The notes: generated by a model not told the origin, from the letters alone. Shown: positions 12,291 to 24,439, numbered from the stretch's first letter. The stretch is DNA of 64,000 nt from Sequoia sempervirens (GCA_007258455.2 VDFB02270651.1:491172711-491236710), one strand, 5' to 3'. A program made the numbers and translations.

Positions 12291-13577
12291 AAATCTTCTT
12301 GCAAACATTCAAGCAAATCAACTAGATAGCTGATCAAGTTAACTGTGAATCAAGTTACTTGACTAGTCAATGAACCTAGTTCATTGATAGATCAGTTTTC
12401 TTGAATAGTTAATTATAGTTAATTAAAAAACATCTTTGTTCACCAAATCAATTAAACCAATCATGGCCATTCATATGCAAAAAAAGGACTTTACAAACTG
12501 TCAGGCAAATGCAATTTACAGATATAAGCCTAAACTCCATGATTGCTTTCATCTCCCTCATTGTCATTAAAGCATAAAGCAAAGAGGATTTTTTTGCGAA
12601 TTCTAATTTTTGTACTTTTACATGATAATTCACCTTATTAATTAATGAATCAAATTATCTTAATTAATTAATTTTCTTTTTCCTTTTGTCATTTCATATC
12701 TAATTAATTAGGTAACTGTTGAATAGTATTTATATACATAATAATTAAAACAAAGAAATAATTATAACTATCCTTATGCACATTTGACCCATCAAACAAA
12801 GTCAATTAAAAAATCTTATTCCACTTGTTCACTGATAGTATTGGCATGCAATTTCCTTGAAAAGTCTTGAAAAAGAGAATTACTCGCACACCAATAAGGA
12901 TTCCGATTTGTAACGTTCCTATCCAAATCATCTTCATTGAATAAGATGTTGTGGCATACATTAATTGGATGTATCTCATCATCTTTCTTATCAGGATGCC
13001 AACAACCTTGGTTTGTATTTCTCCTTGGGTGTGTCTAAATTCCATGAGTTATGAATTCTACTTGCATGTGGCTTCATTGCACAAGTAATAGTAAGTGCTA
13101 CATAATGGTCCAAAATAAACTTATGCATATGGAAATGAAATGACCCCATTTAGTTAGAAAATCAATATTTATGTCACTTTCACTATTAAGTGATAGTTGG
13201 TTTGGCATTAAACAATAGCTAGAAATTGTTTCCACCAGAACTTAACAGTGCTAGCACAAGTCTCTGTTGTTTTTTGGCTTAGTATTGACAAGTTGTCGTG
13301 GCTTATTTACACTTTTTTAGGCACTTAAGCAAATATGGGATCTATTCCATTGATTGTTGTTACAGAGCTTATGCCACCATTGCAATAAAAGAATTACACT
13401 AGTGCATGCATATGAAAAAAAATGTTCTATATTATAGGGTACACAAATAGCAATAAGTATTTAAAAATTATAAAATGCAATTTTCATTTTAAGAAACAAA
13501 AGTTCTTACTTGGGTTGTTTCTTGTTCAAATGAATCTACATAAGAATTCTGTTTTGTTTTTATGAATAGCATAGTAT
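12291..13577. other. Unassigned AT-rich DNA
   Basis: No feature I can name. A minus-strand frame near 12806-13045 reads with acidic, protein-like composition but matches no family I recognise. Confidence 0.4.
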
Positions 13578-13620
13578 ATGTCACTCACTGTACTCATTTA
13601 CCTAAATTGTCCTTGTAACA

Positions 13621-13744
13621 GGGATCAATGCTTTCAACTGTATTTAAACAATCACACACAAACTGCACTAGGGAAAATTGCTTGTGCCTATCACAATTTG
13701 TACATTCCTACAATTATACTTGATCGTTCGATAGCAGATTGCAA
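13621..13744 (+). other. Candidate isolated exon
   Basis: An open 124-base segment follows a pyrimidine-containing tract ending 'tgtaacag' and ends at 'gcaag|gtcagt', which fits plant splice sites. It encodes about 41 residues without a recognised domain. The upstream acceptor region ('gtactcattta.c.....tgtaacag') is repeated at about 14937-14968 before another short segment, so the acceptor side is duplicated. It may belong to the EEP/RPA-like gene downstream; this is speculative. Confidence 0.3.
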
Positions 13745-13745
13745 G

Positions 13746-15401
13746 GTCAGTTTTCCAAATTGTCTTTTTGCTTTTCTTGAAATGCAATTGAAATTCTTCA
13801 ATATAATAACTACATAAAGTTCTTTTCCATGTATTCATTTTGTCATTTTGTATTCCTCATTTCTTTGAACATAAATCATTTAGAAGGCTACTTCCACATA
13901 TACAAACAGGAAAATGCATTTTCCACAATTGCAATAGTAATTTGTCTTCAGACAATAGAACAGGTTTTGCTTATGTGTTAATAAGTTATACTTCTTCTAT
14001 ACAATATCCATAGAATAGAATGAACTGCTAGCATGCAATTTTTAAACCCTGTTTGCAGTTTCAAATAGCCTATATAGTCATAGGTCTTTGTTTTATGTCA
14101 ACTGGTTTTTACCTATATACATTTAAGGCAATTTTTTTCATAGAACTGCTTATATTTGTGGCAAGTTGCTCTGCAGTAAGAGAAAACTGAGGAAAGAAAC
14201 TATTTATTGCCTCAAGTAACTCGTTTCTGGTTCTGGATACTGTGACTATAACAAAATCTGCTCAATCGCTATAAACTCTCCCAGAACAAAGACTTGTAGA
14301 GTAGAAAAATAATTTGCAGAAAGTAATAGTCATGCTTAACAGCTGACTTAACTCTATAACAAATGAACAAAGCAGCTTGGCTATACATGTCCACCAAGCC
14401 ATTCCAACAGTTTCTCATACACCCACATGCTATTTAATGCATTTGCTTTGCATATATGCACTGTGCGCCTGTACCTCTGAGTTTCAATCTCTTTTTTTAA
14501 TTATTTAATCAATCTATGCCTTCACTTTTGCTTAATGGACCTATGGCTTTGCATTTTCCTCAAATTTTTAAAACATAAATGATTTTAAAAGCTATTCCCA
14601 CAAATAAGAAAAGCCATAGATCTTCTTTGATCAAACAATGCTTTTGCATTTCCCTGATTTTCTTTAAACATAAATGATTTGTGAAACTATTCTCTACATG
14701 CCACTTAATTCATGTTTATTTGAATAGATTTTAAAATCATTTGTTCTTTGGAAAAAATCAGTCGCTTAGAAGTACATAGAAACAAAGGAATCCAATTACA
14801 CAAAAGACTTAAATACCATAGACTGAGATTGACAATGTGAGCAAAAAAATTCTTGTCAACCATTTGTTGCATGTAAACAAAGCCACCTGAAAATATTGTT
14901 TTGTGTTTGTGGCACTGAAAGTATACATCATGCATTGTACTCATTTATCCATTTTGTCAATGTAACAGGAATAAGTACATACAATCCTGTTGGGGGACAA
15001 TGGATAACAAGGTTAGGTTGAAGAATTAATACTATTTTCCCCTTGTGCTTCTATTAAATTACTTGCTATGTCATATGTTACGTAGGCTTCTACTACTACT
15101 CAAGATCCATTTTCCAACATATATGGAGATTATTAACTTCCAAGATACTTGAAAACATGATTAATACTATGGAATGCTATTGAGTAAAAGCACATAGGCG
15201 ACGATGTAAACAATTATAGATTTAGTAATCTAGATAATAGTGTTAGATGCTATTCATACACAACATTTGCTATTCTCAAACACATTAGGATACATGAGAA
15301 ACAAAGAAATTGATAGACATTGACACCTATGAATTAACAAAGCGCCTCCAAATATCAAACATGCAAAAGACAATGTCAATGACTATGGCATAATGCAATC
15401 T
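13746..15401. other. Unassigned DNA
   Basis: AT-rich, with no coding region I can support apart from the duplicated acceptor-like segment near 14937-14968. Confidence 0.4.
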
Positions 15402-15943
15402 GATACTTCTATCTCCAAGAAACACATATGCATCCGTTTGAGCTAAATACCTTGTTGCAGTATTTTGGTAGCTTCTCCGTACATAGCATACATGGCATAG
15501 CAACTTTAACCAGGAAACATTTACTCATGTCAAAAACAACACAACATGAAACCTCAAATATTGAAGGCATCACATCAACAGTAACGCTATCTAACAATGA
15601 ACTCAATGTTTGTAACATTTATGCAATAGCTGCAACTGCCATAGATGAAGTAATCACAATCTTGCAAATAATTATTGGATCCACAAATTCAGAAAACATG
15701 TTGTACATTTTAGGCAATTTTAATGTCAACATGTCTTCAGAAAGCAGAAGCAAAAAAATGCTTCACAGTTATATGCAGCAAAACAATATACAATTTATGT
15801 TGAACCAACCACGCAGCATGGGAAGCTCAGTCATTGATCACAATTGGTCCAACACAACTACAGATATATGCTCTATCTATATATTAGAAGCATATTGGGC
15901 TGGTCACAATCCAATTTTCCTAAAATTGCATGTTGCCCAATAG
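15402..15943 (+). pseudogene. EEP (endonuclease/exonuclease/phosphatase)-like coding block
   Basis: One open frame follows an in-frame stop at 15401. It shows the ordered motifs of an APE/LINE-type endonuclease: 'LQETH' at its start (catalytic Glu motif), 'NVCNIYA' (strand before the active site), 'ILGNFNVNM' (normally GDFN, here Asp-to-Asn), 'VIDHNWSN' (normally IDHI.SN) and a terminal 'HNP' (normally SDH or GHNP). The N-terminal strand is missing or in another exon. The next 1.7 kb holds an RPA-like gene on the same strand. EEP domains occur in LINEs and in Helentron-type rolling-circle transposons. No reverse transcriptase follows, which argues against a LINE. The altered GDFN motif suggests loss of activity. 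Confidence 0.6.
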
Positions 15944-16029
15944 ACAAATTCAACTTTATAGAACTTATAGCCTTATATCACCTTTATGCATTGCAATGTC
16001 TTTTCCAATGCTATATCCATTATTTGTAG

Positions 16030-17666
16030 GAGATCTATGGATGAAACTAAAAGACAATCAAAGCAAATACAAACCACACAAGAAGAATCAGCACAACGGT
16101 AAAGTGTTGATAGTATTATTCCTTCATACTCATTCACCCAAATCACAAATATTAAAATAACATTGTTCCAATTCTTTGTAGGACACCAAAAGATGTATCA
16201 AAAAGACAAGCAAAATAGGTACAAATTGCACAGGAAGAGTCAACACAATGGTAAAGTACTTAGTTCTTCATTGTACCGCCATTTTCCCAACTTGCTAATA
16301 TTAAATTAGCATTCAATTGACATTATCCTTGTTCCTTGTAGGACAAGAGTCAAGAAACCTAATATTGTTTCAATCGAACAGCTAAATGCAAAAAGAGCTA
16401 GAGACACCTTCCAAGGTGATGTCCTTGTTGTCTACAAAGCAACATTGGACAAGGCCAACAAAACACAGGAAATGCTACGTGTTGATCTAACAGATCACAA
16501 AGAAGAAATGACAATCACGTTAAATGTTAGTGGAAACCTTGTGTATCAACATGAGCCTAAAATAGTCCCGGGGTCAGCTATTTCAATCTCAGATTTCCAG
16601 GTTGCACCTAGGACAGATTATGAGAGAGGTGACTGTGATTGCATTTTGATCTTAACAGACATAAGCACCACTGAAAACATCCCCCGCCTTTGTCAAGAGT
16701 ACAAATTCATTCCAAGCACAACTATCAGCCAATTGCTAACAACTGTAAATGAGTACCCAGTTGGCACAATAGCTGCGCTGGTAGTTGGTGCCAGGAAAAT
16801 GGGTACCCAATTTGCAATTGACATCAAATATGGCCACACTGACTTAGACAGAGCACAGGTATTTCGGTCTACAGAACCTTTACCTCTTCTTTCAGTTTCA
16901 ACCTTTTAATGTTCTACGGTGGTCTCTATAACAATTTCTACAACAAAATCTAATTCTATCATTGAATTGCAGCTGCTATTACGGTCAACATATGAGCAAG
17001 AATACTTTGCACTCGAAGACCAGTTGCATACAAATAAAACACCTGCAATGCTTTTCAAGAATGTTGTAAGAAAAATAGATCAAAAGAACACATTTCACAC
17101 ATGTTGATCAACATTCATCTGTACCTTGAATGACAAAAGAAGCTTGGAAAAACTCAACAGCCTACTGCATTCAACTTTTAAGGTAACAACATTCTTTTAA
17201 AAAAAAACTAGTACATCCATACTTGTATTTTTGTCTCCTCTAACAATTTTGAACCATATTCTATAGGTTTCTGGTACTCTAAAAGCAGCAAATGCATTTT
17301 CCAATCCATCTCATGCATGCTGTCCAAAATGCAAATTCAAATTCGCTGCTTATGGCACACTCCAAGAAAAAACTGCTCACTGTAAACAGTGCAACTAGCA
17401 AGTCAATTATACATTTCATTTACAACTTAAAACTACCATAACAACTTATGACAATCAAACAATTTAGTGTTCAATTGAACAGGTCACCATGCACCGTCTA
17501 TTGCCCACACTACAAAGGCTCAGCTATGAAGACTATATCAAGGACAAGTCAACAGTGATATTCATCCTACGAGACTTCAGTGCTGAAGGAAATTTTAGCC
17601 TTGACCAAAACAATGCCATTGTTGAGCCATTTGCATTGACAAATAGACAGGAAACATCACCAAAAG
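16030..17666 (+). pseudogene. Multi-exon RPA/OB-fold-like gene remnant
   Basis: Five putative exons in a consistent phase are bounded by AG/GT: 16030-16098, 16182-16250, 16342-16858, 16973-17182 and 17267-17666. The third encodes a basic start ('KKPNIVSIEQLNAKRARD') and a beta-rich block resembling an OB fold. The fourth includes 'LEDQL...TPAMLFKNVV'. The fifth contains a zinc-finger pair 'CCPKC...HCKQC' followed by beta strands and 'YEDYIKDKS'. A C-terminal OB fold with an inserted CX2C...CX2C ribbon is characteristic of the large RPA subunit and of Helitron-encoded RPA-like proteins (family knowledge). Breaks: in-frame TAG in exon 2, TGA about 17104, TAG about 17397, TAG about 17466. The RPA assignment rests on motif layout, not a search. 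Confidence 0.5.
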
Positions 17667-18299
17667 GTAATAAAGTCATTCATATGTAAACTTTTCCTCT
17701 TCTGAACCAACACCTCAAATCACTATTCATACAAACTATGTTTCTAATACATAGCATTTTGTTGGCTTTCCAAGAAACTAGGAATACAGGAGCACATATT
17801 TACATTGTTCACACTTTTACTTTTTTTCCTTTCCATGCTCCAAGACATTTCACTAGTTTTCACATGTTAAAGACATCTTTGGTTTTTAAATACTCTATTG
17901 CTATTATACATTTGGACACTTCTATAGGTTACTATGTTAAAGTCTTCTTGAATATGGACATCTGAAACTCTAATTTTGTTTTTCCACCTATGAAGACAAT
18001 GGTTCTCTATGTGTGTCTAACATATATGTTCAATAATTATTACTCCTCCATGCATAATGCCATTCAAACTATATAGTTTAAATGTTCCCTTTTGCATTAT
18101 GTTCTTCCTAGCTTTTCTAATATTTGTTTTCTAATTCTTACATTTTCAAGAGTTTATGGTGACCAAGTGGGAGTTGTTATGGTTGCACACTCTAGACCCA
18201 TTAGCAAGTTACTTGAGAAAATAAATGGTTATTTTCCTCTGGCTTTTATCATTTTATGTTGTTAATGCAACCAAGTCTCGCCCCTGCTTTTATGCATTG
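17667..18299. other. Unassigned DNA downstream of the RPA-like gene
   Basis: A T-rich stretch without recognisable coding similarity. It may include further exons or the 3' UTR of the gene upstream. Confidence 0.4.
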
Positions 18300-18349
18300 T
18301 ACTTTATAGTCACTTTTCCATCATGCATTGTAATGTATAGAGTACACTC

Positions 18350-18530
18350 CTGTATACACAAGTGCATATGTTGCTTTTGCTACATATATGCATATTTATA
18401 TGTATATATGTTTCTATGTCCATATGCACATATGCACATATTCATGTATGCATGTATTCATATAAGCTTCTACGTATCCCTGTATGCAACTACGTATACA
18501 TGCATCCATGTATTTATGGATGTGCCACTC
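18350..18530. repeat. Degenerate ATG/CAT-rich low-complexity array
   Basis: Runs of ATATGCATA, TATGTCCATATG and CATCCATGTAT words. Apparent ORFs here are low-complexity artefacts. Confidence 0.8.
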
Positions 18531-19011
18531 TAGCCTTGTACCATTTTATTATGTTATATAAATATCGCATATAGTAACACTAATTAGCTCTTTCACTGTA
18601 CATAGCAGTTGTTTTCATAAATGCTAGCTTCAGCTTATATGTATCAGGATACATATATACTCACACTAAAAACTACTGAATTATGATCTCTATTGTTCCA
18701 TTTTCGTAGACATGTTACTATTGCAATCAAATGTGTAAAGCATTCGTGTCCAAAGAAATTAGATACAGGAATAGCAATATGTTACACAACCTTGTCTTAT
18801 GCCTTTATAGCAGTTTTCTCATTGCATTTCAAGAAAACCATAAACTAGATTTTTTTTCATATTATTTCATCTATGGCATTTATAGCTTTTCCAATAATTA
18901 TTACAAGCATAGAGTTTAGTGTTGAATAGTTCTATTGTTCATGTCATGGCTTCAACTTTGTTCATGCCAGATTGCATTATCTGACAAAGTTAACATGCAA
19001 AAACCAAAGTG

Positions 19012-19140
19012 TCCATTGTGAACACTTATTGCATTCCATGGGACCACATTTCTTTGAGGAGTTTTTTTGAACAATTCGCTTCCCTTGTATATGTTTCCAT
19101 ATTTTGCATATGTGCCTATGAGCACATTAACTATAACAGT
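19012..19140 (-). pseudogene. PPR gene fragment (minus strand)
   Basis: Reverse-strand translation is open across the segment and reads 'VNVLIGTYAKYGN', then '..SELFKKTPQRNVVPWNAI'. This is a near-textbook boundary between two PLS-class PPR motifs (LI.MYAKYGN...A.ELF..MPQRNVVSWNAMI). It has no stop within about 42 codons but is only one repeat long, so it is a captured fragment. The orientation is opposite to the fragments at 10.1 and 12.0 kb. Confidence 0.75.
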
Positions 19141-19732
19141 TCACAAAATTCCTTTATCTTGTATGCTTTCATCATAGCAAAAAAGCTCAAAGCAATTATA
19201 GAATCTAGGTTTCTAGAACACAGGCTTACATAACACAAAAACAACACACACAAAGTAATAAAGATGCATATCAAGTGGCTTAACTCTATATTAAATGACC
19301 AAAGTACCCTGTCCATGCATGGTCACCAAGCCACTCTAGCACGTTCACCTCCAGCCATATGTCATTTAATGCATTTAATTTGCATTCATGCATTGCGCTC
19401 ACATTTTCCTGATATTTTAATGCATCTAATCTGTATTCATGGATTACGTACCTCTAGCCACCAACTTTCAAACTATGCCTTTGCTTAAATTTATTTAATC
19501 AATTTATGCGTTCGCATTTTCCCGAATTTTTAAAATGAAAATGATTTATAAACTACTCGGACGAATAGAAAAATAGATAAATGCTAATTTTCCAATATGT
19601 AAAATAGCTCTCCAAATTCAAACTATACAAAAAAATAAGTAATATGTTAAATGGCGAAATGTGATTGGTCAATGCTGCCGGTTAAAAGAATTCCGGGCAA
19701 ATGCATAGGCAAATTAAAAATGGGTTCATAGG
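19141..19732. other. Unassigned repeat-like DNA
   Basis: Two related phrases ('ttaatgcattt..tttgcat..atg' near 19367 and 'ttaatgcatctaatctg..ttcatg' near 19419) repeat internally. A diverged copy of the same text occurs near 14380-14530. No gene. Confidence 0.4.
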
Positions 19733-19890
19733 AAAGAGCTTTTGATTCTGAATCCATATGCATACTTTGATTCAAACTAGTGGCTGAAGGTACATAATCC
19801 ACTGATGCAAACTCAATGCATTTGATGGCATCTGACTAAAGGGAACGCTGTTTGCACTGCTAGTTACTCTTTGAATATATAACAAGGTTC
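19733..19890 (+). repeat. Dispersed repeat C, partial copy
   Basis: Direct copy of the first half of 8511-8858, ending at 'atataacaaggttcaaggg', which joins directly to repeat A copy 2. In the first locus the C and A repeats are about 260 bases apart. Confidence 0.8.
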
Positions 19891-19903
19891 AAGGGAAAAA
19901 CTC

Positions 19904-20533
19904 TCATTATCACACATGTTCACATAATTTTCGTTCCAAACTTCTCTTTATGAGACCGCTTTGCAGTAATAAAAAATATACAAACTTTACAAGCCTCACA
20001 TGCAACCATGCATCTTGCCCGGAGATACATATATACATGCATTCATGTGTACTGCAATACATGCATCTATGTACACATGCAACCATGGATATATGTATCT
20101 ATGCAACTTCATATGCAATCCATGGATATTTCCATACATGTATATTGAAGCATTTATGTATCCAGCTATGCATCTATCTATCTATCCATGCAACTATGTT
20201 TCTATGTATTCTTCTACCTATAGATGCATCCACGCATATATGTATCCGTGTTTCTATGTGCAAATGTACACAGGCATCTATCCATATATGTGTCAATGTA
20301 TCTATGAATACATCTATCCATAGATACATGTATCTACGCATCTATGGATACCATGATAGATGTCCACATCCATGTACCTATGGATACATGTATCAAGTAG
20401 CTCGGTTCTAGGTCTTGACTCTATAGCAACAACATCTCTTGTGACTACACAGATCTACAGAATAACAAAACATGAAATGCTCAAAGTAATCACAATGCAT
20501 CTCTAGTCACTTAAATCTATATTACATGATAAA
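19904..20533 (+). repeat. Dispersed repeat A, copy 2
   Basis: Direct near-identical copy of 9116-9743, including the low-complexity core and the 'agctcggtt..aggtcttgactct' tail. Confidence 0.9.
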
Positions 20534-20836
20534 TCCACATTCTGTTTAATGCATTCACTTTGAAACACAATCAAGTGAACAGCTAAATACCACTTTCCAA
20601 ATTAAAAAAAACAACTTTGCAAACATCTACTTCCAGAATTAAATACCAATATGCACAAAGTGATCATATTACTCTAACTAGATGACTATGAACTGCATGT
20701 TACCTATGCAATCTAAAATCTAAAGATACATACTATCCTTATACACCTATGCAAAAATACATACTGTCTAACATATATACATAATTACATGTATACATAT
20801 ATACATGCAAACCTGTATACATGGATGCATACAAAG

Positions 20837-20930
20837 ACTATGTTTCATGGGATTATTAAAGAGTTCACTTGCTTTCTATATGGTTCCATATTTTGCATGT
20901 GTGCCTATGAGGACAATAATTACAGTACCC
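20837..20930 (-). pseudogene. PPR gene fragment (inverted copy of 10.1-10.25 kb)
   Basis: Reverse complement of the segment at about 10150-10250, sharing 'aggcacacatgcaaaatatgg' and the 'actctttaataatcccatg' tail. It retains one 'LIGTHAKYG' motif. Confidence 0.65.
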
Positions 20931-21052
20931 AGAACCACAAATGAGTTACTTGAGGCAATAAATAGTTCCTTTCCTTAGTTTTCTCTTACTTTAGAGGTTT
21001 AAAGCACATAGTGAAATTGGCAATGTCAGCAAAAAAAAATTGTGGTTCACTT

Positions 21053-21335
21053 GCTCATTGGTTCCAAAGCTCTTTTTATAGCACAGTTGTGCATTGCCTC
21101 CAAGACTCAGATGAATCCTTGGTATTTCAAGGAAACATTCAATTGGATAACACTAAAACTGATCTAAACTATGATTCTATAATCAAACTATCCAAATGCA
21201 TTGCAGCAATGTGAAACCCAACTTCCATTTAACATGTACAATGAAAGTAAATAGAACAAAAAATGCATTTGCTTCAAAGTTTTTAAAGCAATTTCAACAG
21301 ATTGTCTAGCCATTGTCCAAAATATGGTTTTCTAT
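21053..21335 (+). repeat. Dispersed repeat D, copy 1
   Basis: About 283 bases repeated directly at 21885-22166. Its 3' part (from 21258) is shared with repeat C in inverse orientation. Confidence 0.88.
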
Positions 21336-21602
21336 CAGCATAGTCCTTGAACCTTCTTTAGGTCTCACTGCTACTTTGTTAATTCATTTTGATTAAAAGG
21401 TCAAAATGTGAAATGTTCCAAGGGATAATTATACTTATCTCTTTTAATTGTTATATATTCAAAGACTAATTAGCAATCCAAACAGCCTCCCCTTTAGTCA
21501 GATGCAATTCAAGGCATTAATTTTGTATCAATGAATTATGTACTTTCAACCACTAGTTTTAATCAAAGTATGCATATGGATTCAGAATCAAACTCTCAAA
21601 AT
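21258..21602 (-). repeat. Dispersed repeat C, inverted copy
   Basis: Reverse complement of 8511-8858 along its whole length, so C and D overlap as a composite repeat. Confidence 0.85.
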
Positions 21603-21880
21603 AAATGCATATATAAATGTGTCTTTTTCTTCATTTCATAATGTATCTATGTATACATAGATGCAATCATGCATATATCGATTTATGCATATATCTTGTC
21701 ATCTCTTTATGCATCTGTCTATATATGTATGGCTGTATCTATGGGTACATGTGTACCTTGATTTATGTATATTTGCACCTATGAATTGCATACACACATC
21801 CATGTATATATGCATCTATCGATGGCTTGCATGAATACATGTATACATGCATCTATGGACTCACGCACCCATGTATATAT
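21600..21880. repeat. Degenerate ATG/CAT-rich low-complexity array
   Basis: Same word composition as the cores at 9235-9605 and 20025-20400. It separates the two D copies. Confidence 0.8.
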
Positions 21881-21884
21881 GATA

Positions 21885-22166
21885 GCTCATTGGTTCCAAA
21901 GCTCTCTTTATAGGACAGTTGTGCATTGCCTCCAAGACTCACATGAATCCTTCGTATTTCAAGGAAAGATTCAAATGGATAACGCTTAAAATGATCTACA
22001 CTATGATTTTATAATCAAAGTATACAAATACATTGCAGCAATGCAAAACCCGACTTCCATTGAAGATGTACAATGAAAGTAGACAGAAGAAAAAATGCAT
22101 TTGCTTCAAAGTTTCTAAAGCAATTTCAACAGATTGTCTAGTCATTGTCCAAAATATGGTCTTCTA
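21885..22166 (+). repeat. Dispersed repeat D, copy 2
   Basis: Second direct copy of 21053-21335. It is followed by a further short ATG/CAT-rich array at about 22180-22275. Confidence 0.88.
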
Positions 22167-22865
22167 TTGGCACTGGTACCTATATGCAAATATGCATACA
22201 TGTCCATGTATACATGTGTTCATATCTCCATGTCTCCATGTAGTTCTATTTTTTGTGTATACATGTATCTGTGAATAGCTCTACGTATTTCTCTCTCCAT
22301 GTTTTTAATGTTCTCCACTGCATCAACATTTCCATGTCCTCAGTTTTATGACCTTCCATATTTTTTTTTCATAGTATATGCATAAGAACTTCCACTTTGT
22401 CTTTTGTTTTGACTCTTCTATCCATAAATATCATTACATTTTTATATCCACTCTTCTATTGTTGCATTTCGAGGAAGCTCAGGGATCTCAGTACCTTGTT
22501 CAGTACGAAGGAGAGTGAGAAATGCAAAATGGGTCTTTTTTCTGTGTTTATAGTGATGGACTCAGCCCTATGATGATTTTTAAAAGCATAACCAATACCA
22601 AACTAGACATTCTTCCACCCCTTGTTGCAAGAAATAATCACTTTATACCCTATTGATTCCATTCATTTCCATTTCCACCCTTGCACGTCCTTTTTTCTAA
22701 AATCAAATCCATTTCAAAATCCATTTATTTGCTTGTGTTGCATCATACCAATGTGTTGCATTCATTTTTTCATTAAATCCAGCTCTCTCATTGAAATTTT
22801 CATTTCTTGCATTTAAATGTAAGCATATAACTTACAAATGATAAATTCATACCATTTACATTCCC

Positions 22866-23612
22866 ATTCATTCTCATACCCACCATCCCATATCCTCGCC
22901 TCCCATGTCAAATACGTTTTATAACTTATTCATACACCTTATTTGCATCTCACCATTCTTTCAATTCGCTCTCTTTGTTCCACTCGCATAAGTCATTCTT
23001 CTTTTTAACACTCACATATCTTTATCTATCTACACCTCAAATATACCTTCATCCATCACAACAAAATTCACACCATACCAAACAAAGAAAAAGATGAAGA
23101 AAATATCAAGGTTATGCAAATAAACACTGAGGGCTTTGAAAATAACACTCATAACATAGGATTGTATCAAAATCCTCTTTCTAATCTATAATGTGTAATC
23201 ATAACAGTTTCTTCAACCCTATCATGTGTAATCTACATAATTTGCTTACATTTATTTAATCAATTTAAATGTCTTTTCTAAACCTTGTTTATTCGATTCA
23301 TTCTCATATCTACGCTCACATATCCTTGCCTCCCATATCAAATACTTTTCAAAATGCATTCATATACCTTACTTCAATCTCATCATTCTCTCAATTCTTT
23401 CTCTTTGTTGCACTTACATAGTTCATTTTTCTTTATTATCCTTACATAGCTTTATCTATCTATAGCTCAAATATACCTTCATCCATCACAACAAAATTCA
23501 CACCATACCAAACAGAGGGAAAAATGAAGAAAATATCAAGGTTATGCAATTAAACGCTGAGGGCTTTCAAAATAACTACCATAACATAAAATTGTATTCA
23601 AGAGTTCTTTTC
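22866..23612 (+). repeat. Tandem duplication, about 430-bp period
   Basis: The segment 22866-23182 recurs at 23296-23612, sharing 'cttcatccatcacaacaaaa', 'cacaccataccaaac' and 'gaaaatatcaaggttatgca' in order. It is C- and T-rich with no coding potential. Confidence 0.88.
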
Positions 23613-23824
23613 AAAATGTTTTTCCTACATCCTGTTTATTACAGATAACTAAGAGCACGTATCATAGTTTCTTGGAGACTACAATGTATCATTACATTTA
23701 ACAAATACTTACATGTATACATGCATTCAAATGCATCATTAGATATTGTTTATACACTTGTTCAAAAAACAATAATGTAATATTCTTTTGTTTCGATCAT
23801 AAATATTTTTTGTATATCTTTTAG

Positions 23825-24232
23825 ATGCAAGTTGTTTCTGACATTTCTAACTTCATGCACACAGGAATATATAGATTCTTCTTTACGTACCAAATTACAT
23901 GGGCTCATGTACACAGTGTTGCATGCTTAAATGTTTGCATTGATCCATATATTTATGCATTCCTTTGATATATGCATTACTAATAAATAATTAATCTTTG
24001 TTGTTTTCTTTCATTTAATACTGCAAATGCAAATTGTTTCTGACATTTCTAGGTTTATGCACGCAGGCATTTATAGATTCTTGTTTACATACCAAATTAC
24101 ATCAACACATGTACACATCCATGCATGTATAAATGTTTACATGGATCCTATTCCTATGCTTCCCTTCGATATATGCTTTGCTAATAAGTAGTTTCTTTCT
24201 CCTATTTTCTTTTGTTTGATACTGCAAATGCA
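23825..24232 (+). repeat. Tandem duplication, about 202-bp period
   Basis: Units start at 23825 and 24027 with 'atgcaa.ttgtttctgac'. A diverged continuation of the second unit's right flank recurs near 25130-25250. Confidence 0.85.
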
Positions 24233-24439
24233 AGTTCAGTCTCATCGCTCCTTCAAACTCGTTCAAATGTCGGGGATGCCTTTCACTCTTCTCCGCATTA
24301 TGTGCACATTGAGGCATGTGTGCATGCAAACATGTATACATAGATGCCTTGAGCATTCTTACAAAAGTTTCTCTGTCAATAATTTCAATGCAAAGTGCTA
24401 TAAACATGTCAATAATTTAAGTGTAGTTACATTTTATCT

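Noticed and set aside
12806..13045. Minus-strand 79-codon frame with an alternative acidic frame
   Set aside because: Looks mildly protein-like but I cannot tie it to a family and neighbouring exons are not evident.
19950..20411. 153-codon forward frame
   Set aside because: Lies in the low-complexity core of repeat A copy 2; same artefact as 9142-9435.
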